Part shown: in pieces, positions 25,086 through 34,102 of the stretch
Layout of the letters: each line of letters starts with the position of its first letter
Numbering within the stretch: the first letter of the stretch is position 1
Assembly (NCBI GenBank): GCA_028873925.1
Contig: JAPPNA010000041.1
Coordinates: 1 to 45,552 of the forward strand
Source: Bacteroidota bacterium
GTDB lineage: Bacteria > Bacteroidota > Rhodothermia > Rhodothermales > Bin80
Reading direction: 5' to 3'
DNA length: 45,552 nt
The notes under the pieces: model-generated
Seen by the model: only the letters and a program-made list of their open reading frames with translations
Told to the model about the DNA's origin: nothing
Databases searched by the model: none
Position numbers and translations under genes: made by a program

Positions 25086-26269
25086 CGGGCGGTGCTCCGA
25101 ATTCAGTTGGTTAACAGGTGCGGGGACCCTGCGACAGCCTCACCTTGAACGCCCCGGTGCTGGACTGAAGGTAGTAGAGTCCATCGGGGATGGCCCGCCT
25201 TTCGGCCTGAGACCGGAAGTCATGATGGTTGACCAGGTTCACGGCATTCCCCAACAGGTATCCGCATTGCGGAAGCACCCGATCAGCCCTTGTTCCGGGC
25301 ACCCATGCGGATCAAAAGTTGGTGCTGCTCGCGTTTGCGGGTCGGCAATGAGTAAGTTTACGATCACCCGCGCTGGCTTGCGGATACGATCCGCAGCTGC
25401 GGGAAGACAGCCGGGTACAATATGTTAGGTGACGAAAATTCTGCTGCCTTGGGCAGGGTGCAGCCATACTGGAATCCGCGGTTTCCGGGACAGGACAAAC
25501 CGCTCGGCCCAAGCCCGCCCGCGAGGCATTGGGCCTAAAGGCCGGTGATCGGATTCGCCTTTAATCTGTGACGGAGCGTGCGAATAATTCCTGTTCGACC
25601 GATCAGTCGGCTGTTACTGGAGTACGATGGCCCGGCGGTCAGCGAAGATGGAGCGGAGCATTGCCGCAGTAGCTGCCAGCCAATGATTGCAATGGACACC
25701 AACGTTCTCGTCCGATTTCCCGCAATTGATGATCAGAGCAAGCTGCTAAGGGTTGCCGGACTCGCTCTCAGTCGGACAACCAGACTATGTGTGCCGACGG
25801 GTCGGACATGCCTGGGTCCTGCAGCGCTCTTAGGGGTTTTCAAGAGGTCGGATCGCGGACATTCTTGAATACCATTCTAGTTCTGACATCTGGCAGGGGG
25901 AAACGCCGGGGATGTCATGAACGCGGCATAGCGCCGGGCGCGGCAGATTGTTCGGTAATGGTGGCTGCTGCAGCTGCGCGGTCCGGGGTAATGCTAGCGT
26001 ACATCTGTGACAATACTGCGCAATAGGAGCTTTGTAATAGTTACAGGGACCGGGAGCGAGTATCCGGTCACTGGGCATCTTAACACCTGTGATTGGGACA
26101 CCGTCAACCATAACTCAACCTGCCATGAATCCACGCCTACCAATGTGCGTGAGGTATCGGCAACTCCCTGAACACCCGTAAATCGTTCGCCGGCGGGCTG
26201 ATCGGCGTGCAGGCATGTGCAGTATTCGGCCGCTCGGGATGGCCGGTGGTTGCGAGGCAGGCTGCCAGG
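25086..26269. repeat. Dispersed diverged repeat X2 (fuller copy, with vapBC remnant)
   Basis: This is the paralog of X1 (15676-16594) and contains about 360 bp that X1 lacks, between two CGCCTTT heptamers (25196-25202 and 25556-25562). It is not associated with an RM copy. It ends four bases before the stop codon of ilvE. Conserved blocks shared with X1 include GAACACCCGTAAATCGTTCG and the end block GGGATGGCCGGTGGTTGCGA. Outside the vapBC remnant (25204-25495 and 26031-26269) no gene was recognised. Confidence 0.8.
25496..26030 (+). pseudogene. Degenerate vapBC toxin-antitoxin module (copy in X2)
   Basis: The antitoxin remnant shows the AbrB/SpoVT DNA-binding signature PKPAREALGLKAGDRIRL (25508-25561), then a stop. 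Its C-terminal end follows in another frame (KMERSIAAVAASQ, TGA at 25684-25686). The toxin ATG at 25683 overlaps that stop as ATGA, the normal vapBC arrangement, and reads MIAMDTNVLVRF, the PIN-domain opening with conserved Asp. Further on, in another frame, AWVLQRS, an in-frame TAG, then GFSRGRIADIL matches the VapC middle. The module is therefore inactivated by at least one stop and several frameshifts. It is diverged from the X1 copy, and the two retain different pieces. Confidence 0.75.
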
Positions 26270-26272
26270 TAG

Positions 26273-27184
26273 TCACCCCGCAACGGGGGTCAGCCAGCCG
26301 TAGGGGTCGTTGCCGTGGTGGACGATGTCAAAAAAAGCGGACTGCAGCTCCCGCGTGACAGGCCCGCACTGGCCGGTGCCGATTATGTGCTTGTCCACGG
26401 TGCGAATCGGCGTGATTTCTGCGGCGGTGCCGGTGAAGAACAGCTCGTCTGCGAGGTACAATGCCTCCCGCGGAATCAGGCCCTCCTTTACCGTGTAGCC
26501 CCGGTCACGGGCCAACCGCATCACGCTGTTACGCGTCACGCCGTGCAGAATGGACAGACTCGCCGGAGCGGTGGTAATCTCGCCGTCCCGCACCAGAAAG
26601 AGATTCTCGCCACTGCCTTCGGCGACATATCCGCTGATGCTGAGCATGATGCCCTCAACATACCCGTTGAGTACCGCATCCATTTTCACAAGACTCGCGT
26701 TGACATAGTTGCCGGCAGCTTTTGCCATTGAAGGCAGCGTGTTGGGGGCCATACGCGACCAGGAGGCGACCTGTACGTCAATCCCCTCTTCCAAAGCCTT
26801 GGGTCCCAAGTAAGCCCCCCACTCCCAGACCGCAATAAAGGTCTCTACCGGATTGTTCAGCGGGTTGACCCCCATGCCGCCTACGCCGCGAAACATTACC
26901 GGCCGGATGTAGCACGCGCCCAACCCGCTGTTGATGATCGTCTCCAAGGCCGCTTTCTCCAGCGCAGCCTGGTCGTACTTGGGCTCCATGCGGTTGATCT
27001 TGGCGGAATCCATCAGCCGCCGCATATGCGCAGGCAGCCGAAATACCGCGTGGCCCTTATCCGTGTCGTAGGACCGAATGCCCTCAAACACCGACGACCC
27101 GTAGTGGAGCGCATGGGAGAGCACATGGATCTTGGCATCCTCAAAGGGCACCAGTTTGCCGTTAAACCAGATATCAGCACCCAT
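26273..27184 (-). CDS. ilvE: Branched-chain amino acid aminotransferase
   Basis: A fold-type IV PLP aminotransferase of 303 aa, the usual length for IlvE. It should interconvert leucine, isoleucine and valine with their 2-oxo acids using 2-oxoglutarate/glutamate in the cytoplasm. Conserved features: HALHYGSSVFEGIRSY (25-40), the PLP lysine Lys155 in SMAKAAGNY, GYVAEGSGENLFLV (185-198) and FFTGTAAEITPI. The C-terminus matches the bacterial family (GPVTRELQSAFFDI). It follows the glycosyltransferase gene by about 70 bp on the same strand, so it could be the last gene of that transcript or have its own promoter in the gap. The stop lies four bases from repeat X2, so the repeat inserted immediately downstream without damage. 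Confidence 0.95.
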   Translation of the reverse strand: MGADIWFNGKLVPFEDAKIHVLSHALHYGSSVFEGIRSYDTDKGHAVFRLPAHMRRLMDSAKINRMEPKYDQAALEKAALETIINSGLGACYIRPVMFRGVGGMGVNPLNNPVETFIAVWEWGAYLGPKALEEGIDVQVASWSRMAPNTLPSMAKAAGNYVNASLVKMDAVLNGYVEGIMLSISGYVAEGSGENLFLVRDGEITTAPASLSILHGVTRNSVMRLARDRGYTVKEGLIPREALYLADELFFTGTAAEITPIRTVDKHIIGTGQCGPVTRELQSAFFDIVHHGNDPYGWLTPVAG

Positions 27185-27255
27185 ACTTAGGGCAAGTCTT
27201 GTTCATTCATGTGGGATTAAACGACAAATGATGCCATCGGGTGCATGAATTTCAG

Positions 27256-27969
27256 TTAAACACGAAGCTGCCGCCGCAGCTTGCGGGTCTTGAGCGCCAT
27301 GCTGAAGAGCATCCACAAAATCTTGGCGGAGGCCCGAACAGTCCCGGAAATCGTGCCGGTAATCTTGGACACACCGATCCGCCTGCGGTAGGACACGGGC
27401 ACTTCAGCAATCCTGAGACCCGCCAGATGGGCCTTGATCTGCATTTCAACGGTCCATCCGAATGTGCAGTCCTGTATGTTCAGTCGCACCAGATCCGCAT
27501 AACGGATGGCCCGAAAAGGGCCCAGATCCGTGTAGCGCGCGCCCCAGAACCACCGCATCAGCAGACAAGCCAGCCGATTGCCGACGCGGGCCTGCAGTAG
27601 CATGGCTCCCGGCTCGCTGCTGCCGGCGATTCGGCTGCCCACCACAAAGTCAGACCGACCTGTGATGATGGGTTCCAGAAGGCTGGGGAGCTCGTCGGGG
27701 TGGTCGCTGTAATCCCCGTCCAGAAAAACAATTGTTTCGTGCGGGTGCGCGGCCGCATAGGCCAGCCCGCACAGGCATGCATGGCCGTATCCCTGTTTCG
27801 CCTCAAAGAGAACCGTAGCTCCGGCCGCTTCGGCATTGCGGGCGGTCCGGTCGGTTGAGGCATTGTTGACCACGACCACCTGAGAGATCAGGTGGTCAGG
27901 CAGATCTCCTATAACTTTCCCTATCGCGGCCGCCTCATTAAAGGCCGGAATGATGACCAGTACCTTCAC
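27256..27969 (-). CDS. Family 2 glycosyltransferase (dolichyl/polyprenyl-phosphate mannosyltransferase type)
   Basis: A 237-aa GT-A glycosyltransferase. The N-terminus is the family opening VLVIIPAFNEAAAIGKVI. Nucleotide-sugar and metal contacts are represented by VVVNNASTD (33-40) and the DxD motif in FLDGDYSDHPDE (Asp84-Gly-Asp86). GSRIAG and the RRRIGVSKITGT segment are also typical of DPM1-like enzymes. There is no membrane-anchor domain, so it is likely cytoplasmic or peripheral, transferring a sugar to a lipid carrier. The donor and acceptor cannot be read from sequence. It begins 16 bp after the putative lipoprotein gene, apparently co-transcribed with the TonB receptor gene. Confidence 0.85.
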   Translation of the reverse strand: MKVLVIIPAFNEAAAIGKVIGDLPDHLISQVVVVNNASTDRTARNAEAAGATVLFEAKQGYGHACLCGLAYAAAHPHETIVFLDGDYSDHPDELPSLLEPIITGRSDFVVGSRIAGSSEPGAMLLQARVGNRLACLLMRWFWGARYTDLGPFRAIRYADLVRLNIQDCTFGWTVEMQIKAHLAGLRIAEVPVSYRRRIGVSKITGTISGTVRASAKILWMLFSMALKTRKLRRQLRV

Positions 27970-27985
27970 CGGATGTCGCGGGTCG

Positions 27986-28930
27986 CTACTGGTCGGCAGG
28001 GGCAGACATACCGGGCGAGTGCTCCCGGACCGAACCGGGCAAAGTGCCGCGGCCCAGCGGTGTCATGCCAAGCGCACGAACGGTCGTATCGGCAAGCAGC
28101 CACTCCGTTGAAAACCGTCCCACAGAGCCGAAAAATCCAAACCCGTTCTCCACATTGGACAGCGTACCGGGCTGCGCCAGAACGTCCCGGTCAAAATCTT
28201 CCCCAGGCGGGATAAAGTCGCTGTCCAGCAGCGTAATACGCAGGCCAAGGCCCGCCAGCGGGGCGCTGGGACCGATCTCTGTCTTGGTGGCCAGGGAATC
28301 CCGGTCGCGCACCAGGTCCATATCCACCTCCCACTGCCCGGGCTCGTCCTGCACCGCGCGATTGACCGGATCGTAGGAAAGCAGGATATCCCGATAGGAA
28401 TAATCACTGAGGCTCACAAACCGATACCATTGCTCCAAGTCAAACGGTGCCTGCTCAAGCCCCTCCCAGACTACGCGCTGCCGGGCCAGGAGGCGTGTGG
28501 TGAACACCAACTCCACAGTTTCCGGGAATACCGTAACTCCGGGTGCAGCCGGTACGGTGGTTTCAGCACTGGTAACCACATCACCGCCGATCGGTGTTAC
28601 CTCCAGCCTGTAGGTAAATCCGGCCCGGATCCGCATGGGTGCATGGAAAATGTGTCCGATCAGGCCGGTGTCAAAGACATGTACAGAGTCACGCCAGAGC
28701 TGCACATGTCCGGTCTCCGATTCAATCGTCCGCACGGTCACATTCAGCGAGTCGCTCGTGGACTCCAGTTGGGGGCGTATCGGAATCACGCGGACGTATT
28801 GTGTGTCCAAGTCCATATCCAGGGCACCGAAAATGGTGAACTGACGATCGGACTCCAAAATGGGTGAAACCGAGTCCTCGCACGCCGCAAACAAGCCAAG
28901 CACGAGCACCGCCGTAAGCAGGTAACGCAT
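27986..28930 (-). CDS. Putative lipoprotein partner of the TonB receptor (DUF4249-like)
   Basis: A 314-aa protein with a short signal and lipobox LGLFAAC (lipidated Cys17). The rest is predicted beta-rich with no catalytic motif visible. A lipoprotein gene of this size directly downstream of a CarboxypepD-regulated TonB receptor is the common arrangement for DUF4249 proteins in Bacteroidota, and the start of the mature part (QFTIFGALDMDLDTQYVRV) fits that family loosely. The ATG overlaps the receptor stop by one base (TGATG), so the two are translationally coupled and probably form an outer-membrane complex. The family assignment is tentative. The lipoprotein nature and coupling are clear. 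Confidence 0.7.
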   Translation of the reverse strand: MRYLLTAVLVLGLFAACEDSVSPILESDRQFTIFGALDMDLDTQYVRVIPIRPQLESTSDSLNVTVRTIESETGHVQLWRDSVHVFDTGLIGHIFHAPMRIRAGFTYRLEVTPIGGDVVTSAETTVPAAPGVTVFPETVELVFTTRLLARQRVVWEGLEQAPFDLEQWYRFVSLSDYSYRDILLSYDPVNRAVQDEPGQWEVDMDLVRDRDSLATKTEIGPSAPLAGLGLRITLLDSDFIPPGEDFDRDVLAQPGTLSNVENGFGFFGSVGRFSTEWLLADTTVRALGMTPLGRGTLPGSVREHSPGMSAPADQ

Positions 28931-31206
28931 CAGAAGGATAGCTTAACGCCAAAGGCCGGGATTAAAGGCAGCTGGTTCAGCCGGTCCAGCGTAAACAGGT
29001 CAATGTAAAACAGGTTGGTCCGGTCATACGCATTCGTACCGCTGGCCAAAAGGGAGATCGCCACACCGCCAGGCAGGTCAAAGGACTTTTCCAGCGATAG
29101 ATCCAAGCGGTGGTATGAAGGCAGGCGCCCCCCGTAGGGATAGGTGTACAGCACGCGCGTTTCTCCTGGATGTGCGAACAGGTCGGTCGGACCCTCAAGC
29201 ACCAGGAACTCATCGAAGCCGAGGGCCTCGCTGAACGGGAGCCCTGAGCCGTACTGCCAGCGAACATTAAACGTGAACCCGGCCAAACTGAGACTGCCGA
29301 CGGCATTCAACTGGTGGCGCCGGTCATGGGGCGGGGCAAAAGTGTACTCGCTGCTGCCGAACCAGTACTGAATTTCCGTTTGCCGGGCGTTGTATTCCAC
29401 CTCTGAATAGCCGTAGTTGATGAATCCGTTGAACGGACCGGCATTGATTTCCAAGCGGCTGTCCAAACCGTATACCGTGCCATCGGCGGGCTGCAGCCGC
29501 GTGGTGAACCGGGGGAAGGCGCTCCATTCAGCGATGGAGAGATTGGACATGGACTTGTAGAAAATCTCAACAGCCAGCCGCAACCATGCAGTGGGACGGA
29601 CCTGATAGCCGCCTATGGCATGTACCGCTTCGGGCACATCCCCGATAGGAGAAGAGGTCCAGGCGGTGAATACATCGCCCGCATCCCGGCGGTCTGTAAG
29701 CCCGACAATCTCCTGGTGGTAAAGCCCACCGGCAATACTGAACCGGTGTATGCCCAAATCCGCCGTCAGTCGTGCCCGCGGTTCCAGGTATGTATTGCCT
29801 TTACTGGGGAAAGAGGCCACCCGCAAACCGGGTTCAAAGCGCAGGATGCCACTCGCCTCGTCACCCGTCTGCAGACCTAAACGTATATAACCGCCGGTTT
29901 CGCTGATGAATTCCGTATCATCTGAAACGTCCTGGAACAGCCCGCCCAACTCACTGGTGAGCTCGCTGAATCTGAAATAAAGCCCCCAGGAAAGATCCAG
30001 CGAACCGGCATAATGGGTCACATTGGAGGCAACATTAATCTCCTGGGCCATGGAGGTTCGCGTCGGTGCCTCCGCGGGGCCGAATCTGTTTTCAATATTG
30101 GACAGAGACATCAGCAGTTCCGCCTGCACGGGAATCCGCGTGGGCAGCAGCACATAGCGGGCCCCGATGGCCTGATTCTCCCAGGTCACTTCGTTCTTGA
30201 CACTGTCGGCTTCGGCTTCGTTTCTGGCACCGATAATGCCGCGGTCAAAGGAGCGCAGGCCGGTGATGGAGGCTTGGCTGTTTTCGGATAGATCAACATG
30301 CAGCTTGCCGAACTGATCATTAAAGTCGTACGGCAAGGGGGTGTCAATAAAGCGGGCGGCCCCCTGTTCAATGACGGAGAATCGTCCCGAAACCAAGGCG
30401 GACATCCGGCCGGGAACGATGGGTCCTTCAATCAGGCCCGCACTGATGAACGGGGCCGCGGAAAACTCGCCGGCCAGCTCGCGCTTATTTCCGTTACGGG
30501 TGGAAATGTCAATCACCGACGACAGTCGTCCGCCATACTCGGCACCGAATCCGCCGGCATACACATCGGTCACATTCAGAATGCTGGCCGGAAAGGCGGA
30601 ATAGAACCCTATCAGATGGAAGGGCTGATAGACGACCATGCCATCCATCAGCACCTGATTCTGCGTAGGTTCACCCCCGCGAATAAACAGCTGCCCTCCC
30701 TGATCCCCGGTGGATACCACCCCGGGCAGGGCGGCCAAGTAGGTAGCCAAGTCTCCAGACAGGTCCGGTGACGGAATAAGCGCGATATCTCGCGGGGTAA
30801 TCGACTGCAGCCCCGCGGTCAGACCCGCCGCTCCGGCCCCTTCGCGCTCGGCCTCCACGATCGTTTCTTCCAGGAACTGCCCCGCTCCAACCATCAGATC
30901 AAAATTGTAGGTGCGGATTTCGTCAGCGGCCAGATCAAGCGTGTCGCGGTGAATGATATAGCCCACAAAGCGGCCTTCCAGAAAGTATCGGCCCGGAACT
31001 ATGCCGCTAACCGCAAAAAAGCCATCCCGGTCGCTGGCGGCCCCCAGGAACGCGTCTCCTTCGTTGGTGAGGATCACATTGACACCCTGCATGGGCTGCC
31101 CGTCGTCCAGGTCGCGCACATATCCGCGCAGCACGGCGTTCTGAGCCAGCGCTTCGCCGGCCAGGAAGGCCATCAGCAGCAGAGACAAACAGCGCAGCGG
31201 GATCAT
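28930..31206 (-). CDS. TonB-dependent outer-membrane receptor with carboxypeptidase-regulatory domain
   Basis: A 758-aa receptor for energy-dependent uptake across the outer membrane. The signal peptide covers residues 1-21 (cleavage near ALA-Q). A CarboxypepD_reg-like domain (about 25-105: VLRGYVRDLDDGQPMQGVNV, FVGYIIHRDTL) is followed by the plug (about 130-245: LFIRGGEPTQNQVLMDGM, GFGAEYGGRLSSVIDI) and a beta-barrel ending in a terminal Phe (FGVKLSF), as expected for BAM recognition. It is the first gene of a minus-strand run with the lipoprotein, glycosyltransferase and possibly ilvE. The ligand is unknown. There is no SusD-type partner, so glycan uptake through a classical Sus system is not indicated. 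Confidence 0.9.
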   Translation of the reverse strand: MIPLRCLSLLLMAFLAGEALAQNAVLRGYVRDLDDGQPMQGVNVILTNEGDAFLGAASDRDGFFAVSGIVPGRYFLEGRFVGYIIHRDTLDLAADEIRTYNFDLMVGAGQFLEETIVEAEREGAGAAGLTAGLQSITPRDIALIPSPDLSGDLATYLAALPGVVSTGDQGGQLFIRGGEPTQNQVLMDGMVVYQPFHLIGFYSAFPASILNVTDVYAGGFGAEYGGRLSSVIDISTRNGNKRELAGEFSAAPFISAGLIEGPIVPGRMSALVSGRFSVIEQGAARFIDTPLPYDFNDQFGKLHVDLSENSQASITGLRSFDRGIIGARNEAEADSVKNEVTWENQAIGARYVLLPTRIPVQAELLMSLSNIENRFGPAEAPTRTSMAQEINVASNVTHYAGSLDLSWGLYFRFSELTSELGGLFQDVSDDTEFISETGGYIRLGLQTGDEASGILRFEPGLRVASFPSKGNTYLEPRARLTADLGIHRFSIAGGLYHQEIVGLTDRRDAGDVFTAWTSSPIGDVPEAVHAIGGYQVRPTAWLRLAVEIFYKSMSNLSIAEWSAFPRFTTRLQPADGTVYGLDSRLEINAGPFNGFINYGYSEVEYNARQTEIQYWFGSSEYTFAPPHDRRHQLNAVGSLSLAGFTFNVRWQYGSGLPFSEALGFDEFLVLEGPTDLFAHPGETRVLYTYPYGGRLPSYHRLDLSLEKSFDLPGGVAISLLASGTNAYDRTNLFYIDLFTLDRLNQLPLIPAFGVKLSF

Positions 31207-31283
31207 GCGGTCAAACTAAGTCAGCTGGCTGTGGAACAGCGATGGTCGCAATAAGATTCCATAGGGACGAGCAAAATGTTGCC

Positions 31284-31520
31284 ATGCGAACAAAATTGCG
31301 CTGGGTCATTCTGATTCTTGCGGGTATGCTGCTGGTGCTGGTAATGCGGCAGGTTCTCAATCCGTTCGGTGATCGGGAATACGCGGAAATCCCGCATGGC
31401 AACCATTCGCACTTTGTGCCTAAAGATCGGGACCCGAATGTGCCGCTGAGCAGGTTTCCCACGCGTCCGCCCGGTCCCAATGAACGCATCCTGCCGGACG
31501 GCCGCATTGTGCCCCGCTGA
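31284..31520 (+). CDS. Small single-pass membrane protein of unknown function
   Basis: About 78 aa from ATG 31284; a longer frame starts at 31242. The N-terminus is basic (MRTKLRW) and leads into one strong transmembrane segment (VILILAGMLLVLVM). A hydrophilic, proline-rich tail follows with HGNHSHFVPKDRDPNVPLSRF and a final RILPDGRIVPR. The positive-inside rule suggests the tail lies outside the cytoplasm. It is isolated between two minus-strand transcription units and converges with the AAA ATPase gene with only five bases between their stops. The family is not recognised. Composition and membrane segment make it more credible than a chance frame. Confidence 0.6.
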   Translation: MRTKLRWVILILAGMLLVLVMRQVLNPFGDREYAEIPHGNHSHFVPKDRDPNVPLSRFPTRPPGPNERILPDGRIVPR

Positions 31521-31525
31521 TTCGG

Positions 31526-32893
31526 TCATGCGTCGTTGCCGTTTTCATCGTCCAGGACGCTGAGCATGCTGCCCATCAAATCAGCGTAGGTATGTTCGGC
31601 AGATTCATGTACTTCCTTGCCGAGTCGGGATGACTGGTGCAGAGCCTCCAGCACCAGCTCCATATAGCCGGGAATAAAGGCGCGGCGGCCGGTCCGCACA
31701 TGTTTACCGACAAATCCGCGCAGTCCGTCAACAGCATGCAGTTTTTCCGCGTAGGTTCGCGTGGGCATGTCTGGATCCAGCGTAACGGTGTGACGGTTGG
31801 CAAACCAGGCCAGAATCCGGCTGTACTGTTCGCGCCCTTTCTGTTTGTCGTCCGGGTCGGGAAAGTAGCGCGCAAACACTTTCCGCAACGCCTGCCCTGT
31901 CAGCAGCCGCGCTACATTCTGTGCGCCTTCCTGTTCACCTTCATAGACCAGCTCCACCTTGCCGGTAATGGCCTGTTCCACGCAGGTCAGATCGCTGATG
32001 CGCACCTGGACCTTTGCCTCCTTATTGAGGGTGGCCCGCCTCTCCGCATTGGAGATCAGTGCCTCCAGGGCCGCTCGGGTCAGCCGGGCTGACACGCCGG
32101 ACCGCTGGTCCACATACTCACTGTTGCGGGCTTCAAAGGCAATCTGCTCAATGATTTCACGCATGAAGCGCGGAATTTCCACCGCCGGCCCGCTGCGCTG
32201 CTGGTAAGCCTCTTGGTTGGTGATGGCCATGGCTACCTCAAGGGTGGTCGGGTAGTGGGTCAGGATCTGACTTTCTATTCGGTCCTTGAGCGGCGTGATG
32301 ATGTTGCCCCGATTCGTATAGTCTTCCGGGTTGGCGGAAAAGATCATCATGATATCGAGCGGGAATCGGATATTGAATCCGCGGATCTGGATGTCCTGTT
32401 CCTCCAGGATGTTCAGAAGGCTCACTTGGATGCGGGCCTGCAGATCCGGCAACTCATTGATGGCGAATATGCCCCGGTTGGTGCGGGGAATGATGCCGAA
32501 GTGAATCACTTCTTCATCCGCGTAGGTCAGTCGTCGCTGCGCCGCCTTGATCGGGTCAATATCCCCGATCAGGTCCGCAATCGAGGTATCGGGCGTGGCG
32601 AGCTTTTCCGCATAGCGCTGGCTGCGGTGCAGCCACGCAATGGGGGTCTCCTCCTGCTGCCTGTCGATCAGCGTACGCGCATACTTGGACAGCGGGGCAA
32701 ACGGATTGTCATTGAGCTCACTTCCGGCCACCACCGGCACATATTCGTCGAGCAATTCGGGAATCAGCCGGATGATCCGACTCTTAGCCTGCCCCCGCAA
32801 CCCCAGCAGCAGTACGTCATGACAGGCGAGCAGGGCGTTCTGCAGCTGCGGAATCACCGTGCGGTCAAACCCCAGGATTCCCGGGAACATCAC
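31526..32893 (-). CDS. ChlI/MoxR-type AAA+ ATPase (magnesium chelatase subunit I-like)
   Basis: A 455-aa frame from GTG 32893. Walker A is GLRGQAKS (31-38), Walker B-like is GIFAINELPDL, and the sensor region is IFSANPEDYTNRG. Family text such as TPIAWLHRSQRYAEKLATPD and DLIGDIDPIKAA places it with the magnesium-chelatase-like ATPases that remodel protein partners, usually with a VWA protein. No VWA gene is adjacent. The true N-terminus is almost certainly longer: the frame continues upstream of GTG through IRTLGDLKKAGYQPVGVKEE and NLLARLRKNDV, typical of the family. No ATG, GTG or TTG occurs in frame before the upstream gene's TGA (33026-33028). A CTG at 33013 is the only near-cognate candidate. 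Confidence 0.8.
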   Translation of the reverse strand: MMFPGILGFDRTVIPQLQNALLACHDVLLLGLRGQAKSRIIRLIPELLDEYVPVVAGSELNDNPFAPLSKYARTLIDRQQEETPIAWLHRSQRYAEKLATPDTSIADLIGDIDPIKAAQRRLTYADEEVIHFGIIPRTNRGIFAINELPDLQARIQVSLLNILEEQDIQIRGFNIRFPLDIMMIFSANPEDYTNRGNIITPLKDRIESQILTHYPTTLEVAMAITNQEAYQQRSGPAVEIPRFMREIIEQIAFEARNSEYVDQRSGVSARLTRAALEALISNAERRATLNKEAKVQVRISDLTCVEQAITGKVELVYEGEQEGAQNVARLLTGQALRKVFARYFPDPDDKQKGREQYSRILAWFANRHTVTLDPDMPTRTYAEKLHAVDGLRGFVGKHVRTGRRAFIPGYMELVLEALHQSSRLGKEVHESAEHTYADLMGSMLSVLDDENGNDA

Positions 32894-33025
32894 ATCGTTT
32901 TTCCGGAGCCGCGCCAGCAGGTTGCTGCGGATCTCCTCTTTAACGCCAACGGGCTGGTAGCCTGCCTTTTTCAGGTCACCGAGCGTGCGGATATGAGACC
33001 GTTTGATGGTCAGCCGTAGTTTGGA

Positions 33026-34102
33026 TCAGTGAGGTGCCGCAGTCCATGTGTACCGGCGCACCGCCGGTACTTCCGTTACCAGGGCTACAGCCATATCGTA
33101 TTCGTCTTCGGACACCGTTCGGACCGCTATATCCATCGGATAAAACTGTTTGCGATAGCCCGGATTCTGTTCAATGAGAATATACTCCAGACTTCCCCCT
33201 GTGTCATAGACATCAATCCGTAACCAGCCGGGCCGCAAATTAAGGACAAACCAGTAATCACCCGCCTGCACGGCTGAACTGGTCACAAGCGGCGCGTTGC
33301 GCGTGCTTCCCTGCAGAAACGCCCAGGAGCGGCGCAGCATGGGCGAGTCAAATCCGTGCAGCCTCAACGTTACGGGGTCCTTTGCCAAGCCATCTTCCCA
33401 AACGATAATGTGCGGGAAGAATCCGGTCAGACTGAACAAACGGTTGCTGCTTGCGCGCAGCAGGCCCGCGTGATCCCATGAAGTCCCCTGCAGGTGCGTC
33501 TCTGCCACGATGTCACCGTGGTGATTCAGCTGCCAGACAAAGTGTGTGTCTGCCTGTGTTACGGCTTTCAGGAAAATAAATGAGTCCGCCGCAGCTGCAT
33601 ACTGAAGAGTGCCGACGGGCACATGGGGCGTGCTGAATGTACGCACTCGCGCTGAACCGGCAAAATAGTTTACGGTGGCCTGCGACTCGCCGGGCGCAAG
33701 CACCACCAGCGTGTCACCGCGCCAGCCGGCGAGGTACGGGAATCGGGCCTCCGGCCAGGTCGTTTCACGCAGGAGTTCCCCGCCGCGATCAAAGGCAAAG
33801 ATGCTGTGACGCCGGGTGTCTCCCACATAAACATGTCCAAGTGCATCCAGGAGGACCGTTCGCGGCCATTCAAGCATCTGATCGCCGGATCCGGTATAGG
33901 CCCGGCGGCTCACAATCGTGTCCGGGGTCAGGCTATCCGCCAGGCGGCGGGAAAGAGAATCCTGCGGCGCAATGTCGCGGGGTTCAACGCGGTGACAGGA
34001 GGACGGAAAACAGCCTGCAAACACAACGGCTACCAGCATCCACATCCACGCGTGCCTGCGGCCTGCGGGGCGCAATGACCGCCTAATTTCTGAGACGGCC
34101 AA
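33026..34102 (-). CDS. Beta-propeller-like lipoprotein of unknown function
   Basis: A 358-aa protein with a basic start, one hydrophobic segment and lipobox VVFAGC (Cys31 in the longest frame). The mature part has recurring propeller-like pieces such as LLDALGHVYVGDTRRHSIFA-F-RGGELLRE and WQLNHHGDIVAETHL, compatible with a six-bladed NHL-type fold. No catalytic residues are recognised. The longest frame starts with TTG 34102, overlapping the HtrA gene by 20 bp. TTG 34075 or ATG 34045 are alternatives, but ATG 34045 would remove the positively charged n-region. The gene's stop codon directly precedes, and is in frame with, the N-terminal part of the AAA ATPase. A scaffolding or sensing role in the envelope is a guess from the fold. 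Confidence 0.7.
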   Translation of the reverse strand: MAVSEIRRSLRPAGRRHAWMWMLVAVVFAGCFPSSCHRVEPRDIAPQDSLSRRLADSLTPDTIVSRRAYTGSGDQMLEWPRTVLLDALGHVYVGDTRRHSIFAFDRGGELLRETTWPEARFPYLAGWRGDTLVVLAPGESQATVNYFAGSARVRTFSTPHVPVGTLQYAAAADSFIFLKAVTQADTHFVWQLNHHGDIVAETHLQGTSWDHAGLLRASSNRLFSLTGFFPHIIVWEDGLAKDPVTLRLHGFDSPMLRRSWAFLQGSTRNAPLVTSSAVQAGDYWFVLNLRPGWLRIDVYDTGGSLEYILIEQNPGYRKQFYPMDIAVRTVSEDEYDMAVALVTEVPAVRRYTWTAAPH

